A DNA stretch of 64,000 bases, from assembly GCF_017591435.1 (NCBI RefSeq), contig NC_059295.1, positions 41,990,282-42,054,281 of the forward strand, given 5' to 3'. The notes beneath the pieces are model-generated. The model saw only the letters and a list, made by a program, of their open reading frames with translations. It was not told where the DNA came from and searched no databases. Source of the DNA: Portunus trituberculatus (lineage: Eukaryota; Arthropoda; Malacostraca; Decapoda; Portunidae). Positions 25,473 through 37,890 of this stretch are shown piece after piece. Position 1 is the stretch's first letter. Each line of letters begins with the position of its first letter. The translations under genes were made by a program, and so were the position numbers.

Positions 25473-28351
25473 CTATGCTCGTGTTGTCCCGTCTCCATAT
25501 CTATTAATGTCCAGCTTTTTCTTAAAATCATGAATATTCCTTGCGTTGACCACTTCCACGTCTAAACTATTCCATGCTTCCACCCTTCTATGAGGGAAGC
25601 TATATTTTTTCACATCTCTCCTATAAGTGGCCATTTTAGTTTTTCCCATGCCCTCTCGACATTCTTTCATTCCACATACACAGATCTTCCCTATCCATTT
25701 TTCCATGCCAATCATCACTCTGTATATTGCTATCAGGTCTCCCCTTTCTCTTCTGTTTTCCAGGGTCGGAAGTTGCATTCTTTTCAGTCTGTCTTCATAA
25801 GTCAAATCTCTTAAGTCAGGCACCATTTTTGTTGCAGCCCTCTGTACTTTCTCTAGTTTCCTTATGTGTTTCTTTAAGTTCGAGCCCACTGTATTGTTGC
25901 ATATTCAAGCCTCGGTCTTATCATTGCAGTAATTATTTTCTTCATCATTTCTTCATCTAAATATACGAACGCCACTCTTATGTTCCTCAATAAGTTCAAT
26001 ACTTCTCCAATTATTTTGTTTATATGTCTCTCTGGCGATAGGTCATTGGTAATTGTCACCCCAAGGTCTTTTTCTTCATGACTGGTTTTATGTCTTCATT
26101 TCCTATCTTGTACATACTCCTGATTCTTCTTTCACTCTTGCCAAACTCTATTTTCTTGCATTTTGTCGTGTTGAACTCCATTTGCCATGTACAGCTCCAT
26201 TTCCATATTCTGTCCAAGTCTTCCTGGAGTAGTTCGCAATCTTTGTCACATCTCACTTTTCTTAACAATTTTGCATCGTCTGCAAATAGGCTCACATAAC
26301 TGGACACCCCATCCACCATGTCATTTATGTAGACCGCGAACATTACTGGTGCCAACACTGATCCCTGTGGAACTCCACTCTCCACCAAGCCCCATTCTGA
26401 TGGTCTGTCCTTAATTATTGTTCTCATTTCTCTTCCTACCAAAAGTCTTCCATCCATTTTAGTAAACTGCCATGCACTCCTCCTACCATTTCAAGTTTCC
26501 AGATCAGTCTCCGGTGTGGTACCTTATCAAAGGCCTTTTTTAAATCCAGATATATTCCATCAGCCCAACCATCTCTTTCCTGTATTACATCTATCACCCT
26601 CGAATAGTAACATATCAGGTTTGTCGTGCATGAACGCCCTTTTCTAAAACCAAATTGACACTCACAAAGTATGTCATTTTCTCCAAGAAGTCTGTCCATC
26701 TATTCTTCACCACCCTCTCACACATCTTAGCTACCACACTTGTAAGTGACACTGGTCTATAGTTCAATGGGTCTCTCTTGTTACCTGATTTATAGATTGG
26801 GACAATGTTAGCTCTTTTCCAGTCTTGGGGCACTACACCTTCCCTTAATGAGGCATCAATTACTTCACAAACTTTTTCTGCCAGTTGCTCCTGCATTCTC
26901 TTAAAATCCATCCTGATACCCCATCAGGTCCCACAGCTTTTCTCACTTCTAAACTCCCCATCATATTCTTGATCTCCTCCACAGTTACTTGAAACTCCTT
27001 CATAATCCCTTTCTGTTCCATTACCAGTGGTTTGTCAAAAGCAGTCTCCTTTGTGAATACCTTCCGAAAGCATCCATTCATAGCCTCTGCCATTTCCTGG
27101 GATCTTCACTGCATACTCCATTTACTTCTAAACTTTCAATACTTTCTCTATTTTTGATGTTGTTGTTCACATGTCTGTAAAAAGCCTTGGTTGGTCTTTA
27201 CATTTATCAATTATATCCTTTTCTTGTTTCTTTCTTTCTTCTCTTCTAATCAACACATATTCATTTCTTGCTCTTTTGTAACTTTCCCACTGCTTAATCC
27301 GTCTTTTCCTTCTCCACCTCTTCCATGCATCCTCTTTTCTTGTTCTAGCCTTTTCACATCTATCGTTAAACCAGTCCTGCTTTCCAACTTCTCTATGTTG
27401 TCTTATTGGTACAAATTTTTCTCACCTTCTTTGTATATTTTTATAAATTCCTTCCACTTTTCATTTGCTCCTTAGCACTCTTGAATTTCATCCAATTTGT
27501 CTCTTGAAAGAATTTCTTTAGGTTTCCAAAATCTGTCTTGGCATAATTCCATCTTCCCACTTTATATTCTTCATTTCTTCTAGATTTCTCTTCATCTATC
27601 ACCTTGAACTCCAAAACTGCATGATCACTCTTTGCTAAAGGGCACTCCACCCTCATCTCCTCAATGACCATTGGCTCTGTACTAAAGACCAAGTCCAGTC
27701 TTGACGATGCTCCTCTCCTCCAAACCTAGTATCTTCTTTGACCCACTGAGTTAACACATTTTCCATTGCCAGTGTCAATAGTGTATTTCCCCATGTTGTC
27801 TCTGATCCTTCCATTGACCAGTCCTCCCAACACACCTCTTTACAATTAAAATCTCCCATCATTATAGTTCGTTCACAGCCACCCAACATTTCTTCCAGAC
27901 ATGTTCCTGTATCACTTATCATTTCTTCATATTCCTGTACTGACCATGCATTTGTCTTAGGTGGTACGTACACCACTATGTAGTGCCTCTTTTTCCTTCA
28001 TTAGTTTCTGCTCTGATCTTTAGCACTTCTGCCTTTCCCATACCTTCTTTCACTTGATCCACCTTTATATCTTTTTAACCAGCAACATCACTCCTCCTCC
28101 CATCTTACCTACTCTATTTCTTTTCCAAACATTATATTTCCTTCTCCAACCATCATCAGGTCTTCTCCCTCTCTCAGTTTTGTTTCAGTAAGACCCACAA
28201 TATCTGGGTTCTTGTCCCTCAAGTAATCGTTGAGTTCTAAAATCCCGATATCACTCCATTTATGTTGGAATACATTACATTCCGCTCATATGTAAGTTTC
28301 TTTAGTCCTTTCTTGCTGTACTTTTCTGGGTTATGAACCACTTCCTCAGTC
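25473..28351 (-). pseudogene. LINE alpha1 ORF2 (endonuclease-reverse transcriptase), frameshifted
   Basis: Endonuclease signatures include MMGDFNCKEVCWEDW and AKSDHAVLEF. RT blocks are [71 protein letters not shown] and the catalytic FADD (near 26.28 kb), then HINKI, RPRLEYA and VQRAATKMVPDLRDL. The RT frame breaks near 26690 because copy alpha1 has one T fewer than alpha2 in a T run; other breaks lie near 26060, 26930 and 27470. The order and motifs fit a CR1/L2/Jockey-type ORF2 without an RNase H domain. Confidence 0.8.
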
Positions 28352-29228
28352 TCATATCCAAGATTCTCCAGAAAAACTCTTTCTTCTCCTCTTCTGTCCT
28401 CTCTTCATTTTTTTCAAAGCCTCCTTTCTCAACTCATTTAACATTTCTCTTTCCTTTTCACCGAGATCTCTTCTCAACCAAATCTTCCTTGTTGTTTCCT
28501 GCTGGGCTAGCCTCCATGACTTCTCCACCAATTCATCTACATCCTTTTGTGACTTAAGTTTGATTCTTATTGGCCTCATACCTTCTCTTGTGAACTTTCC
28601 AATTCTATGGAAGTCCTCTATTTCTTGTACTAGGTCTTTTCCTCCTCCTGCACCACATTAATGATATTATTTATCACCTTTTTATGTTTTCTCTCTCTCC
28701 ATTTTACTCGGTGTCTTATCCTCCTCCACACCAAATATCACCACACATCTCTTTTGTCTACAGTTTCCCTCACCAATGTCTCATTTGACTTAATAACCTT
28801 CACCACTTTCTCAGCAATCTTCTCTTCTATGATCTGTTGATCTATAATTTCAGCAAGGCCCAAAGTTTTCTCCCCAGACTCTTTGATTTCCTTTTCCAGA
28901 CTTGCAACTTTGTAATTTACCTCCTTTCTTTCCACTTCCTGACTTTTTTCCATTCAGCCTGCTTCTCCATCACTTTTCCTAGAGATTCTCCACATTTTCG
29001 CAATTCACTTTAATTAGCTTAACTTCCTCTTTCAGTACTTCATTTTCCTTCTTCATATCGGCACACTCTTTCATTACATTGTCATAACTCGTTTCCAGGC
29101 CCCATACTTTTCAAACAGTTTTCAATTTTACCTTCCAACTCCAGAATTTTCTTCACATAAACGCTCTTCTCCATTATTCCTTGAAATCCTGTGAAGTCTG
29201 ATTCATCTTTCGAGTTCACGGCCGCCAT
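28352..29228 (-). pseudogene. LINE alpha1 ORF1 (coiled-coil, nucleic-acid-binding protein), broken
   Basis: The start on the reverse strand at 29228 opens MAAVNSKDESDFTGFQGIME. A helical segment rich in Lys/Glu follows (KILELEGKIENCLKSM), then a broken coiled coil (28738-28953, KEIKESGEKTLGLAEIIDQQ) and a C-terminal block MRPIRIKLKSQKDVDELVEK. The latter resembles the RNA-binding part of LINE ORF1 proteins, in which the trimeric coiled coil and RNA binding serve RNP formation. At least two frameshifts separate the blocks. Confidence 0.7.
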
Positions 29229-29448
29229 GTTGCGCAGATGTAAACAAACCAGCTGATGGCTCAAACGCAGGCTACAGTTTATATTCACCTTCCTGGACAT
29301 TATTTTGCTAATCAACAGTTAACATGACTATATGGAGACGGGACAAACATTACCAGCTCCTTTCCCACCTTGGTTACTCTTAGGCAATGGTAACTGTAGA
29401 ATTAGAGATGATTGCTCTGAGCTCAGCGACCACATCCGCCATCGACGG

Positions 29449-29513
29449 TCCCGTGTGTGTGTGTGTGTGTGTGTGTGTCCTCTGTGTGTTTTACTGTATT
29501 TATGTTTGATTAC

Positions 29514-29552
<39 letters not shown>

Positions 29553-29958
29553 CCTCACAATCCTCTCTGTACATGTTTTTACTATTATTTATGTTTGATT
29601 ACTTTCTGTTGTTTTTTTTTGTTTTTTACTCACAATCCTCTGTACATGTTTTTACATTTATGTTTATTACTTTTTTTTTTTTTTTTTTTTTCCATGAATC
29701 CTCTGTACAGATGTTTTCATATTTATATTTTGATTGACTTTGTGTTTTTTTTTTTTTTTTTTTATTTTTTTTTCCTCACAATCCTCTGTACATGTTTTGT
29801 ACATTTTATGTTTGATTGACTTTCTTTTTTTTTTTTTTTTTTTTTTTTTTTTCCTCACAATCCACTGTATGTTTTTCATTTATGTTTGATTGACTTTCTT
29901 TTTTTTTTTTTTTTTTTTTCTCACAATCCTCTGTCCATGTTTTTCTATTTATGTTTGA

Positions 29959-29989
<31 letters not shown>

Positions 29990-30198
29990 CCTCTCATAAT
30001 CTTCTGTACAGATGTTTTGTACTATTTATGTTTGATTACTTTTTTTTTTTTTTTTATTTTTTTTCCTCACAATCCTCTGTCATGTTTTTCATTTTATATT
30101 TTGATTACTTTGATTACTTTGTGTGTTTTTTTTTTTTTTTTTTTTTTTTTTTTTCCTCCACAATCCTGTCATATTTTTATCATTTATTTTGATTGAGC
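29449..30198. repeat. Compound minisatellite locus 2: about ten modules with (GT)n or poly-T spacers
   Basis: Ten diverged copies of a 45-60 bp module (CTCACAATCCTCTGTACA...TTTATGTTTGATTGACTTT) alternate with (GT)n at the left and with T runs of 15-30 at the right. Module starts are near 29478, 29551, 29630, 29691, 29773, 29852, 29919, 29990, 30064 and 30156. ORFs predicted here encode only Cys/Val or Phe strings and are not genes. Confidence 0.85.
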
Positions 30199-31377
30199 TT
30201 TGTGTATTTACCTTTTACTTATTTGTGTATTCACCTGACTCTCTGTGACCTGTCTCCTTATGATTGTCATATATATCAAAAAACAACCATCATCCAAGGT
30301 TTCATTTGAGAGATTCACTTTCATCTTCCATCATTGAAATAAAGTAAGAATTTATTTGAGATGTTTTTGTCTAGATCCAGAAGTCACAATTTATTTGAAA
30401 GATTTTCATTTCCTATTTATAAAGATGTTTCATTGAAGAACAGACTTCATATTCCCATATAAAGTGCATGAGATTCATATCATCAACCTCTCTATCAAAT
30501 ATCACAGAACACTATTCCATTTTTTCTTGAAATATGTATGTATGTCTTCATGCCAGATACTCAACTCTGTTATCTTCAGCACATTCTCTGACACAAGCTA
30601 ATCATTCATCATCATAATACCTCCTCATCCCGCCAACTCAGAGGCAACCCAACTCACTTCTTCCTTTATCCTCATTTCATACATAGATACAGAAATGAGA
30701 TTTCTCACCCACTGATGTCAGCATCAGATTGTAAGAGATCAAGAATGTTCTTCTCCATTCATCATATTTTGCACCATTCTCTATCATATAGAATTGTCTT
30801 TCACCCATCAGTGAAGGAAGGAAAGCCACTTTTTCATTGAAATCTCCATTTCTCACATAGACAGAATGTCTCCACTTTTTTAATATCAAGAAATTCTATA
30901 TCATTAGTTATCCTTCACAGATTTTTTTATCTGTTTCTCCATTTTCCTCAAGACTCATGTCACAGAGCTTTCATTCTCATATCTCTCATCCAGCTTTTTG
31001 TGTAGTCACTCTGTCATTCCTCATCTTGTTTCTAGAAAAGAAGATTTTTAGAGGAGAGATTGTTCCACATTGAAAATTAGATCTAAGACTCAGATGTTGC
31101 ATTAGTTAATGTTTTGATGTCAAGGCATTTGTTCTTCAACAAATGTCCACCTACATTTTTTTCTCTCCCAGAACTCCACTTGTTTATTTCAGGTCCCATT
31201 TTTCTTTTAAATTTTGATTTATGAAGAGTGTATGTTCATCTGTATTTTTTAAAAGAGCTGTCTTTATCTGTGACTACCCCCTTACACCTTCCTCATGACA
31301 ACTCTTTAATATTCACAGCACCTCCTGAACTTCTTTAGATCTCACTATAAGTTATTGTTTCAGTATTCACTATCCTC
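30199..31377 (-). mobile_element. Degraded sequence next to LINE beta1, possibly its decayed 3' part
   Basis: The left edge reads gtgtatttaccttttacttatttgtgtattcacctg, similar in reverse to the beta2 3' end (aataggtaaata repeats). The rest is AT/TC-rich, lacks open frames and matches the beta ORF2 only loosely. The match is visual and weak. Confidence 0.35.
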
Positions 31378-33467
31378 CTACATGTTCATGTAACTGTCAA
31401 TTCCTACTGGCATATCATTAACATAAATAAAAAACATGATGGGACCCAGCACTGACCCTTGTGGAACTCCACTGGTTACCTTCTTCCACTCGGACTTCCT
31501 TCCTCTCACCACTGTTCTCATTTTTCTTCCCATTAAGTAATTTTCCATCCATTTTGCTAGTTTATCATTTACTCCTCCAATCTTGTTTAGTTTCCACATC
31601 AGTCTATTGTGTGGTACTTTATCAAAGGCCTTTCTCAAGTCCAGGTAGATAGCATCCACCCATCCCTCTCTATGTTGTAGTATGTCAGTCACTCTTGAAT
31701 AAAAACATAATAAATTGGATACATGATCTTCCTTTTCTGAAACCAAACTGTCTTTCACTCAGAATGTTTTCACTTTCTAGATACTCACTCCACTTAGTTT
31801 TAATTACTTCTTCACATACCTTGCACAATATACTAGTCAACGATACTGGTCTATAATTTAGCGGTTCCATTCTACTACCATTCTTATATATAGGCACAAT
31901 GTCAGCTCTTTTCCACTCTTTCGGGACTAATCCTGTTCGTATGGAGGTTTCCACAATATCAAATACGGGGTTCAACAATTGATCCTTACATTCTTTTAGC
32001 AACCTCCCAGATATGCCATCAGGCCCCATTGATTTATTAATATCCAGATTGCTTATAATTTTCCTTACATCTTCCTTAGTAACCATGATGTCCTGCATTT
32101 GCTTTATTTCCGTAGGCCTTCTTCCCATAAAATGCTCCTCCTTTGTAAACACTTTGCAAAAGTTGTCGTTCAAAATTTCAGCTATATCTCCAGCATCTCA
32201 TATACTTCTTCCCCTTTTTACCTTTTCTATTGCCTTCCTTATATTTAGTTTTCCATTTATGAATTTGTAAAACATTTTTGGGTCACTATCACAGTTTTCC
32301 ACCACCCTCTGTTCATATTCCTTCTGTGCTGTTCTCCTTACTTCAACATATCTATTCCTTGCTGTTTTGTAAACTTCTCTTGATAATACATCACTGTTTT
32401 CTTAAGTTTCTTCCATGCCTTTTCTTTGTTCTTTTTTGCTTCTTCACAATTTCTATTAAACCACTGTTTATTATTTAAAGTCCTCTTTCTGTGATATGGC
32501 ACAAACTTTTTCACAGCAGAGTTATACAAATCCATAAATTTATCGTATTTCAATTGCATATCCCTTTCCTGGTATACCACGGACCAGTCAATTTCATTAA
32601 AGAACTCCCTTATATGGTTATAATTTGCCCTAATATAATTTAATTTTTCCTCCCTGCGTTCCACAATCTTATTTGTGCTTAATTCCGTATCCAGCTCAAA
32701 GCTTAGGACATCATGATCGCTTTTCCCCAAGGGACATTCATGTTCAATTTCCTCTTTTAGAGAGATGCCCTGGTAAATACCAAATCCAACCTTGCTGCAA
32801 CATCTTGTCCCCTGCACCTTGTTGGTGATCTCACCCACTGTGTCATCAAGTTATTTGTTGCTACCTTTAACAATTCCTCTGCCCACTCACCACCGTTCAC
32901 CACTTCGTAGTCTTTCCACACTATTTCTTTGCAATTAAAGTCTCCAACTATCATCACTCTATCCTTTCTGATGAGTTCTTGCTTCATTCTGTCTAGAGTA
33001 TTTCTCATCACCATTTGATACTGTTCATATTCCCAAGCACTGGTTCTGGGTGGTATGTATACTGTTATAATATTAATGTCCCTCTTGCCATCTGTTATAA
33101 GCATGCTTATCACTTCCTCATTTCTCTTACTATAGTTCACCTCCTTCACTATCAGATCTTCCTTAGTAAGAACCATTATACCACCACCTCCCTTATTTTT
33201 TCTATCATTTCTCTATAATTTGTAGTGTTTTACGTAAAAATCAAACCAGTCTAGCTTTATTTCGGGCCTTAGCTTTGTTTCCACTACACACATTATGTCC
33301 GGTTCGTTATTTCTTAGGTAATCCATACATTCTAGCCTCTTAGACAGAAATCCATCTATATTCGTGTTAGTCACTTGTATTCCATTCCTAGTCTCATTCT
33401 TCCATGTAATGTCTATTCCATCTGTTTTATCCACCACTTCTTTAGCCTCCCATTTCTCGTCCTCCAA
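31378..33467 (-). pseudogene. LINE beta1 ORF2 (endonuclease-RT), truncated
   Basis: Blocks in order on the reverse strand: DYLRNNEPDIMCVVETKLRP (endonuclease start), MIVGDFNCKEIVW, GKSDHDVLSF, then [57 protein letters not shown] and [15 protein letters not shown] frameshift after GRSC and others near 32.8 and 33.2 kb break the frame. The FADD box and thumb are missing. Confidence 0.75.
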
Positions 33468-34384
33468 AAAAACTTGATCTTTTCCTCCTCTGTTTTTTCC
33501 TCATTCCTCTCTTTCACTTCAGTTACTTTCATTTTCATTCGCTCATCCAGTGACATATTTCTTCTTATGTAAATTGTTTTGGTTTCCTCAGAGTCCCTAA
33601 GTTTCCAAGCCATCCTCAACAAGGCCTCAGCTGCCACCTGAGACTTTAATTTCAATTTTAATGGTCTATTCTTGCTTTCCTCAAAAGCTCCCAATCTCAC
33701 ACTTTCTTCTACCTCAGCATATAGGTCCTCTTCTTCCACAGAGATCTTGTTCAGTAAAGACTTAATCCTGTCATTTTCCTTATCCCTCCTGTCCTGCCAG
33801 TTCCTGCTAGTTTCTTCCCTCAATCCTATTATGATCACACATTTTTTCTTTTCAGCAATATCTCTCACCACATACTCATTTTCCTTTAGTGCCTTTACCA
33901 TTTCCCTCTGCGTAATCACTTTATTTTCCTCTTCCTGCTTTTTCACTATCTCCCTAAAGGACCTTTGTACCTCCTGATGTTCATGGTTCACTTCTTTCAT
34001 CTTGGTATCAATTAGATTAAGGCATTCCTCCTTCCTCAAGTCCCCTTCAGATATTTTCATCTCCATTTCCATGAGTTTAGCCTTCATCTCTTCACATTGT
34101 TTCCTTAGTTGTTGGTTTTCTTTCTCCATCTCTACTTTTTCCTTCAATAGGTCTTTATTCGCTATTGTTAACAAATAGATCTCTTTTTTGAACGAATCAT
34201 TTTCGGCTAGAACTCTATCCAGTTTTTCTTCTATGGACAAAATGTTTAGGAACTTACTTTCCAGTGCCTGAATTCTTGCATCCATATCTAATTTCTCCAG
34301 TCCTCTTGGCATAGTTAGAAAACCTTCAAAGTCCCGGGCTTGTCTAGACGCCATGTTTGTTATTGTCAGCTGATTACAAAACAA
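33413..34384 (-). CDS. LINE beta1 ORF1 protein (intact, 323 aa)
   Basis: A single open frame encodes a Lys/Glu-rich protein; the likely initiator is the internal MASRQARDFEGFL at about residue 11, matching beta2. Residues about 50-160 form a long heptad-rich coiled coil (LRKQCEEMKAKLMEMEMKIS). The second half holds KKKCVIIIGLREE, RPLKLKLKSQVAAEALLRMA and KTIYIRRNMSLDERM, which resemble the RRM/C-terminal region of LINE ORF1 proteins. Known role: RNA binding in the retrotransposition RNP. It is the only complete retroelement frame in the window. Beta2 carries the same ORF1 with an internal stop. Confidence 0.7.
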   Translation of the reverse strand: MFCNQLTITNMASRQARDFEGFLTMPRGLEKLDMDARIQALESKFLNILSIEEKLDRVLAENDSFKKEIYLLTIANKDLLKEKVEMEKENQQLRKQCEEMKAKLMEMEMKISEGDLRKEECLNLIDTKMKEVNHEHQEVQRSFREIVKKQEEENKVITQREMVKALKENEYVVRDIAEKKKCVIIIGLREETSRNWQDRRDKENDRIKSLLNKISVEEEDLYAEVEESVRLGAFEESKNRPLKLKLKSQVAAEALLRMAWKLRDSEETKTIYIRRNMSLDERMKMKVTEVKERNEEKTEEEKIKFFWRTRNGRLKKWWIKQME

Positions 34385-34512
34385 TCACCGCCCACACTCT
34401 CCTCTCAGGGACCACTCTCATATCCTCACTTCAACACTATGACAGTAGGACATTAACAGGACACTAACTCAGAGTACCGGGCCCTGTAACACCATAGGTA
34501 TTTTCCTTCTTC

Positions 34513-34517
<5 letters not shown>

Positions 34518-34558
<41 letters not shown>
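34518..34558. repeat. (GT)n microsatellite = (CA)n tail of LINE alpha2
   Basis: About 40 bp of GT between the alpha2 3' end (acctaattgta repeats) and the beta1 5' end. Read in the LINE orientation it is a (CA)n tail after GGTAAATA. Confidence 0.9.
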
Positions 34559-34560
<2 letters not shown>

Positions 34561-37515
34561 TTACCTAATTGTATTTACCTAATTGTAACATACGGAAAAG
34601 AGCTATGCTCGTGTTGTCCCGTCTCCATATCTATTAATGTCCAGCTTTTTCTTAAAATCATGAATATTCCTTGCGTTGACCACTTCCACGTCTAAACTAT
34701 TCCATGCTTCCACCCTTCTATGAGGGAAGCTATATTTTTCACATCTCTCCTATAAGTGGCCATTTTAGTTTTTCCCATGCCCTCTCGACATTCTTTCATT
34801 CCACATACACAGATCTTCCCTATCCATTTTTTCCATGCCAATCATCACTCTGTATATTGCTATCAGGTCTCCCTTTCTCTTCTGTTTTCCAGGGTCGGAA
34901 GTTGCATTCTTTTCAGTCTGTCTTCATAAGTCAAATCTCTTAAGTCAGGCACCATTTTTGTTGCAGCCCTCTGTACTTTCTCTAGTTTCCTTATGTGTTT
35001 CTTTAAGTTCGAGCCCACTGTATTGTTGCATATTCAAGCCTCGGTCTTATCATTGCAGTAATTATTTTCTTCATCATTTCTTCATCTAAATATACGAACG
35101 CCACTCTTATGTTCCTCAATAAGTTCAATACTTCTCCAATTATTTTGTTTATATGTCTCTCTGGCGATAGGTCATTGGTAATTGTCACCCCAAGGTCTTT
35201 TTCTTCATGACTGGTTTTATGTCTTCATTTCCTATCTTGTACATACTCCTGATTCTTCTTTCACTCTTGCCAAACTCTATTTTCTTGCATTTTGTCGTGT
35301 TGAACTCCATTTGCCATGTACAGCTCCATTTCCATATTCTGTCCAAGTCTTCCTGGAGTAGTTCGCAATCTTTGTCACATCTCACTTTTCTTAACAATTT
35401 TGCATCGTCTGCAAATAGGCTCACATAACTGGACACCCCATCCACCATGTCATTTATGTAGACCGCGAACATTACTGGTGCCAACACTGATCCCTGTGGA
35501 ACTCCACTCTCCACCAAGCCCCATTCTGATGGTCTGTCCTTAATTATTGTTCTCATTTCTCTTCCTACCAAAAGTCTTCCATCCATTTTAGTAAACTGCC
35601 ATGCACTCCTCCTACCATTTCAAGTTTCCAGATCAGTCTCCGGTGTGGTACCTTATCAAAGGCCTTTTTTAAATCCAGATATATTCCATCAGCCCAACCA
35701 TCTCTTTCCTGTATTACATCTATCACCCTCGAATAGTAACATATCAGGTTTGTCGTGCATGAACGCCCTTTTCTAAAACCAAATTGACACTCACAAAGTA
35801 TGTCATTTTTCTCCAAGAAGTCTGTCCATCTATTCTTCACCACCCTCTCACACATCTTAGCTACCACACTTGTAAGTGACACTGGTCTATAGTTCAATGG
35901 GTCTCTCTTGTTACCTGATTTATAGATTGGGACAATGTTAGCTCTTTTCCAGTCTTGGGGCACTACACCTTCCCTTAATGAGGCATCAATTACTTCACAA
36001 ACTTTTTCTGCCAGTTGCTCCTGCATTCTCTTAAAATCCATCCTGATACCCCATCAGGTCCCACAGCTTTTCTCACTTCTAAACTCCCCATCATATTCTT
36101 GATCTCCTCCACAGTTACTTGAAACTCCTTCATAATCCCTTTCTGTTCCATTACCAGTGGTTTGTCAAAAGCAGTCTCCTTTGTGAATACCTTCCGAAAG
36201 CATCCATTCATAGCCTCTGCCATTTCCTGGGATCTTCACTGCATACTCCATTTACTTCTAAACTTTCAATACTTTCTCTATTTTTGATGTTGTTGTTCAC
36301 ATGTCTGTAAAAAGCCTTGGTTGGTCTTTACATTTATCAATTATATCCTTTTCTTGTTTCTTTCTTTCTTCTCTTCTAATCAACACATATTCATTTCTTG
36401 CTCTTTTGTAACTTTCCCACTGCTTAATCCGTCTTTTCCTTCTCCACCTCTTCCATGCATCCTCTTTTCTTGTTCTAGCCTTTTCACATCTATCGTTAAA
36501 CCAGTCCTGCTTTCCAACTTCTCTATGTTGTCTTATTGGTACAAATTTTTCTCACCTTCTTTGTATATTTTTATAAATTCCTTCCACTTTTCATTTGCTC
36601 CTTAGCACTCTTGAATTTCATCCAATTTGTCTCTTGAAAGAATTTCTTTAGGTTTCCAAAATCTGTCTTGGCATAATTCCATCTTCCCACTTTATATTCT
36701 TCATTTCTTCTAGATTTCTCTTCATCTATCACCTTGAACTCCAAAACTGCATGATCACTCTTTGCTAAAGGGCACTCCACCCTCATCTCCTCAATGACCA
36801 TTGGCTCTGTACTAAAGACCAAGTCCAGTCTTGACGATGCTCCTCTCCTCCAAACCTAGTATCTTCTTTGACCCACTGAGTTAACACATTTTCCATTGCC
36901 AGTGTCAATAGTGTATTTCCCATGTTGTCTCTGATCCTTCCATTGACCAGTCCTCCCAACACACCTCTTTACAATTAAAATCTCCCATCATTATAGTTCG
37001 TTCACAGCCACCCAACATTTCTTCCAGACATGTTCCTGTATCACTTATCATTTCTTCATATTCCTGTACTGACCATGCATTTGTCTTAGGTGGTACGTAC
37101 ACCACTATGTAGTGCCTCTTTTTCCTTCATTAGTTTCTGCTCTGATCTTTAGCACTTCTGCCTTTCCCATACCTTCTTTCACTTGATCCACCTTTATATC
37201 TTTTTTAACCAGCAACATCACTCCTCCTCCCATCTTACCTACTCTATTTCTTTTCCAAACATTATATTTCCCTTCTCCAACCATCATCAGGTCTTCTCCC
37301 TCTCTCAGTTTTGTTTCAGTAAGACCCACAATATCTGGGTTCTTGTCCCTCAAGTAATCGTTGAGTTCTAAAATCCCCGATATCACTCCATTTATGTTGG
37401 AATACATTACATTCCTCTCATACGTAAGTTTCTTTAGTCCTTTCTTGCTGTACTTTTCTGGGTTATGAACCACTTCCTCAGTCTCATATCCAAGATTCTC
37501 CAGAAAAACTCTTTC

Positions 37516-37518
<3 letters not shown>
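34559..37518 (-). mobile_element. LINE alpha, copy alpha2 (5'-truncated)
   Basis: Almost base-for-base the same as alpha1 25428-28384, with scattered one-base indels. It loses homology at the ORF1/ORF2 boundary (agaaaaactctttcttct), where a long (GT)n tract takes over. It keeps the full ORF2 region and the 3' end. Confidence 0.88.
34640..37518 (-). pseudogene. LINE alpha2 ORF2 (endonuclease-RT), frameshifted
   Basis: Same domains as alpha1. The endonuclease N-terminus is open here from about 37500 (VMYSNINGVISGILELNDYL, PDIVGLTETKLREG), and the first RT block (35565-36041) is open through [16 protein letters not shown], where alpha1 is frameshifted. FADD lies near 35.41 kb. Breaks remain near 35.19, 35.58, 36.05, 36.57 and 37.10 kb, at the same places as in alpha1 where comparable. 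Confidence 0.8.
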
Positions 37519-37592
<74 letters not shown>

Positions 37593-37651
37593 TTGTGTGT
37601 GTGAATCCTCTGTACACATGTTTTGTACGTATTGGGAATGTTTGATTGAGC

Positions 37652-37710
<59 letters not shown>

Positions 37711-37795
37711 CACAGTGTGTGTGTGGGTGCGTGCGTGTATGCAAGAGACTCGAATCCACTGTGCAGATGTTTTGTACGTATTGTGTATGATAGAG

Positions 37796-37859
<64 letters not shown>

Positions 37860-37890
37860 CTGTGTGTCCTGCATGACACAGGTCCTCTGT
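37519..37890. repeat. Compound minisatellite locus 3: (GT)n with unique modules
   Basis: Three (GT)n tracts (about 37519-37590, 37654-37708, 37798-37856) are separated by modules TCCTCTGTACACATGTTTTGTACGTATTGGGAATG... and TCCACTGTGCAGATGTTTTGTACGTATTGTGTATG.... A final partial module GTCCTCTGTACAATACC follows at about 37882. It abuts the truncated 5' end of alpha2. Confidence 0.85.

Larger units (their letters stand above)
25428..29406 (-). mobile_element. LINE alpha, copy alpha1 (CR1/L2/Jockey-like non-LTR retrotransposon)
   Basis: Read on the reverse strand: a 5' leader, ORF1 (coiled coil plus RNA-binding-like C-terminus), then ORF2 with APE-type endonuclease, reverse transcriptase and a 3' extension, ending in a twice-repeated TACAATTAGGTAAATA-type terminal sequence followed by (CA)n. 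It is close to full length but carries several frame breaks. Its 3' three quarters are almost identical to alpha2 and its 5' half to alpha3. Confidence 0.85.
31378..34514 (-). mobile_element. LINE beta, copy beta1 (CR1/L2/Jockey-like)
   Basis: Reverse-strand LINE with intact ORF1 and a broken ORF2 that stops being recognisable at the RT motif SYMNM, just before the FADD catalytic box. The 5' end at 34514 (gggaagaaggaaaatacc...tacagggccc) matches the beta2 5' end. It lies directly behind the (CA)n tail of alpha2. Confidence 0.85.

Noticed and set aside
26078..27475. Plus-strand ORFs rich in Phe/Ser/Leu opposite the LINE ORFs (also 32013-33977, 35207-36605)
   Set aside because: Antisense shadows of Lys/Glu-rich LINE coding sequence.
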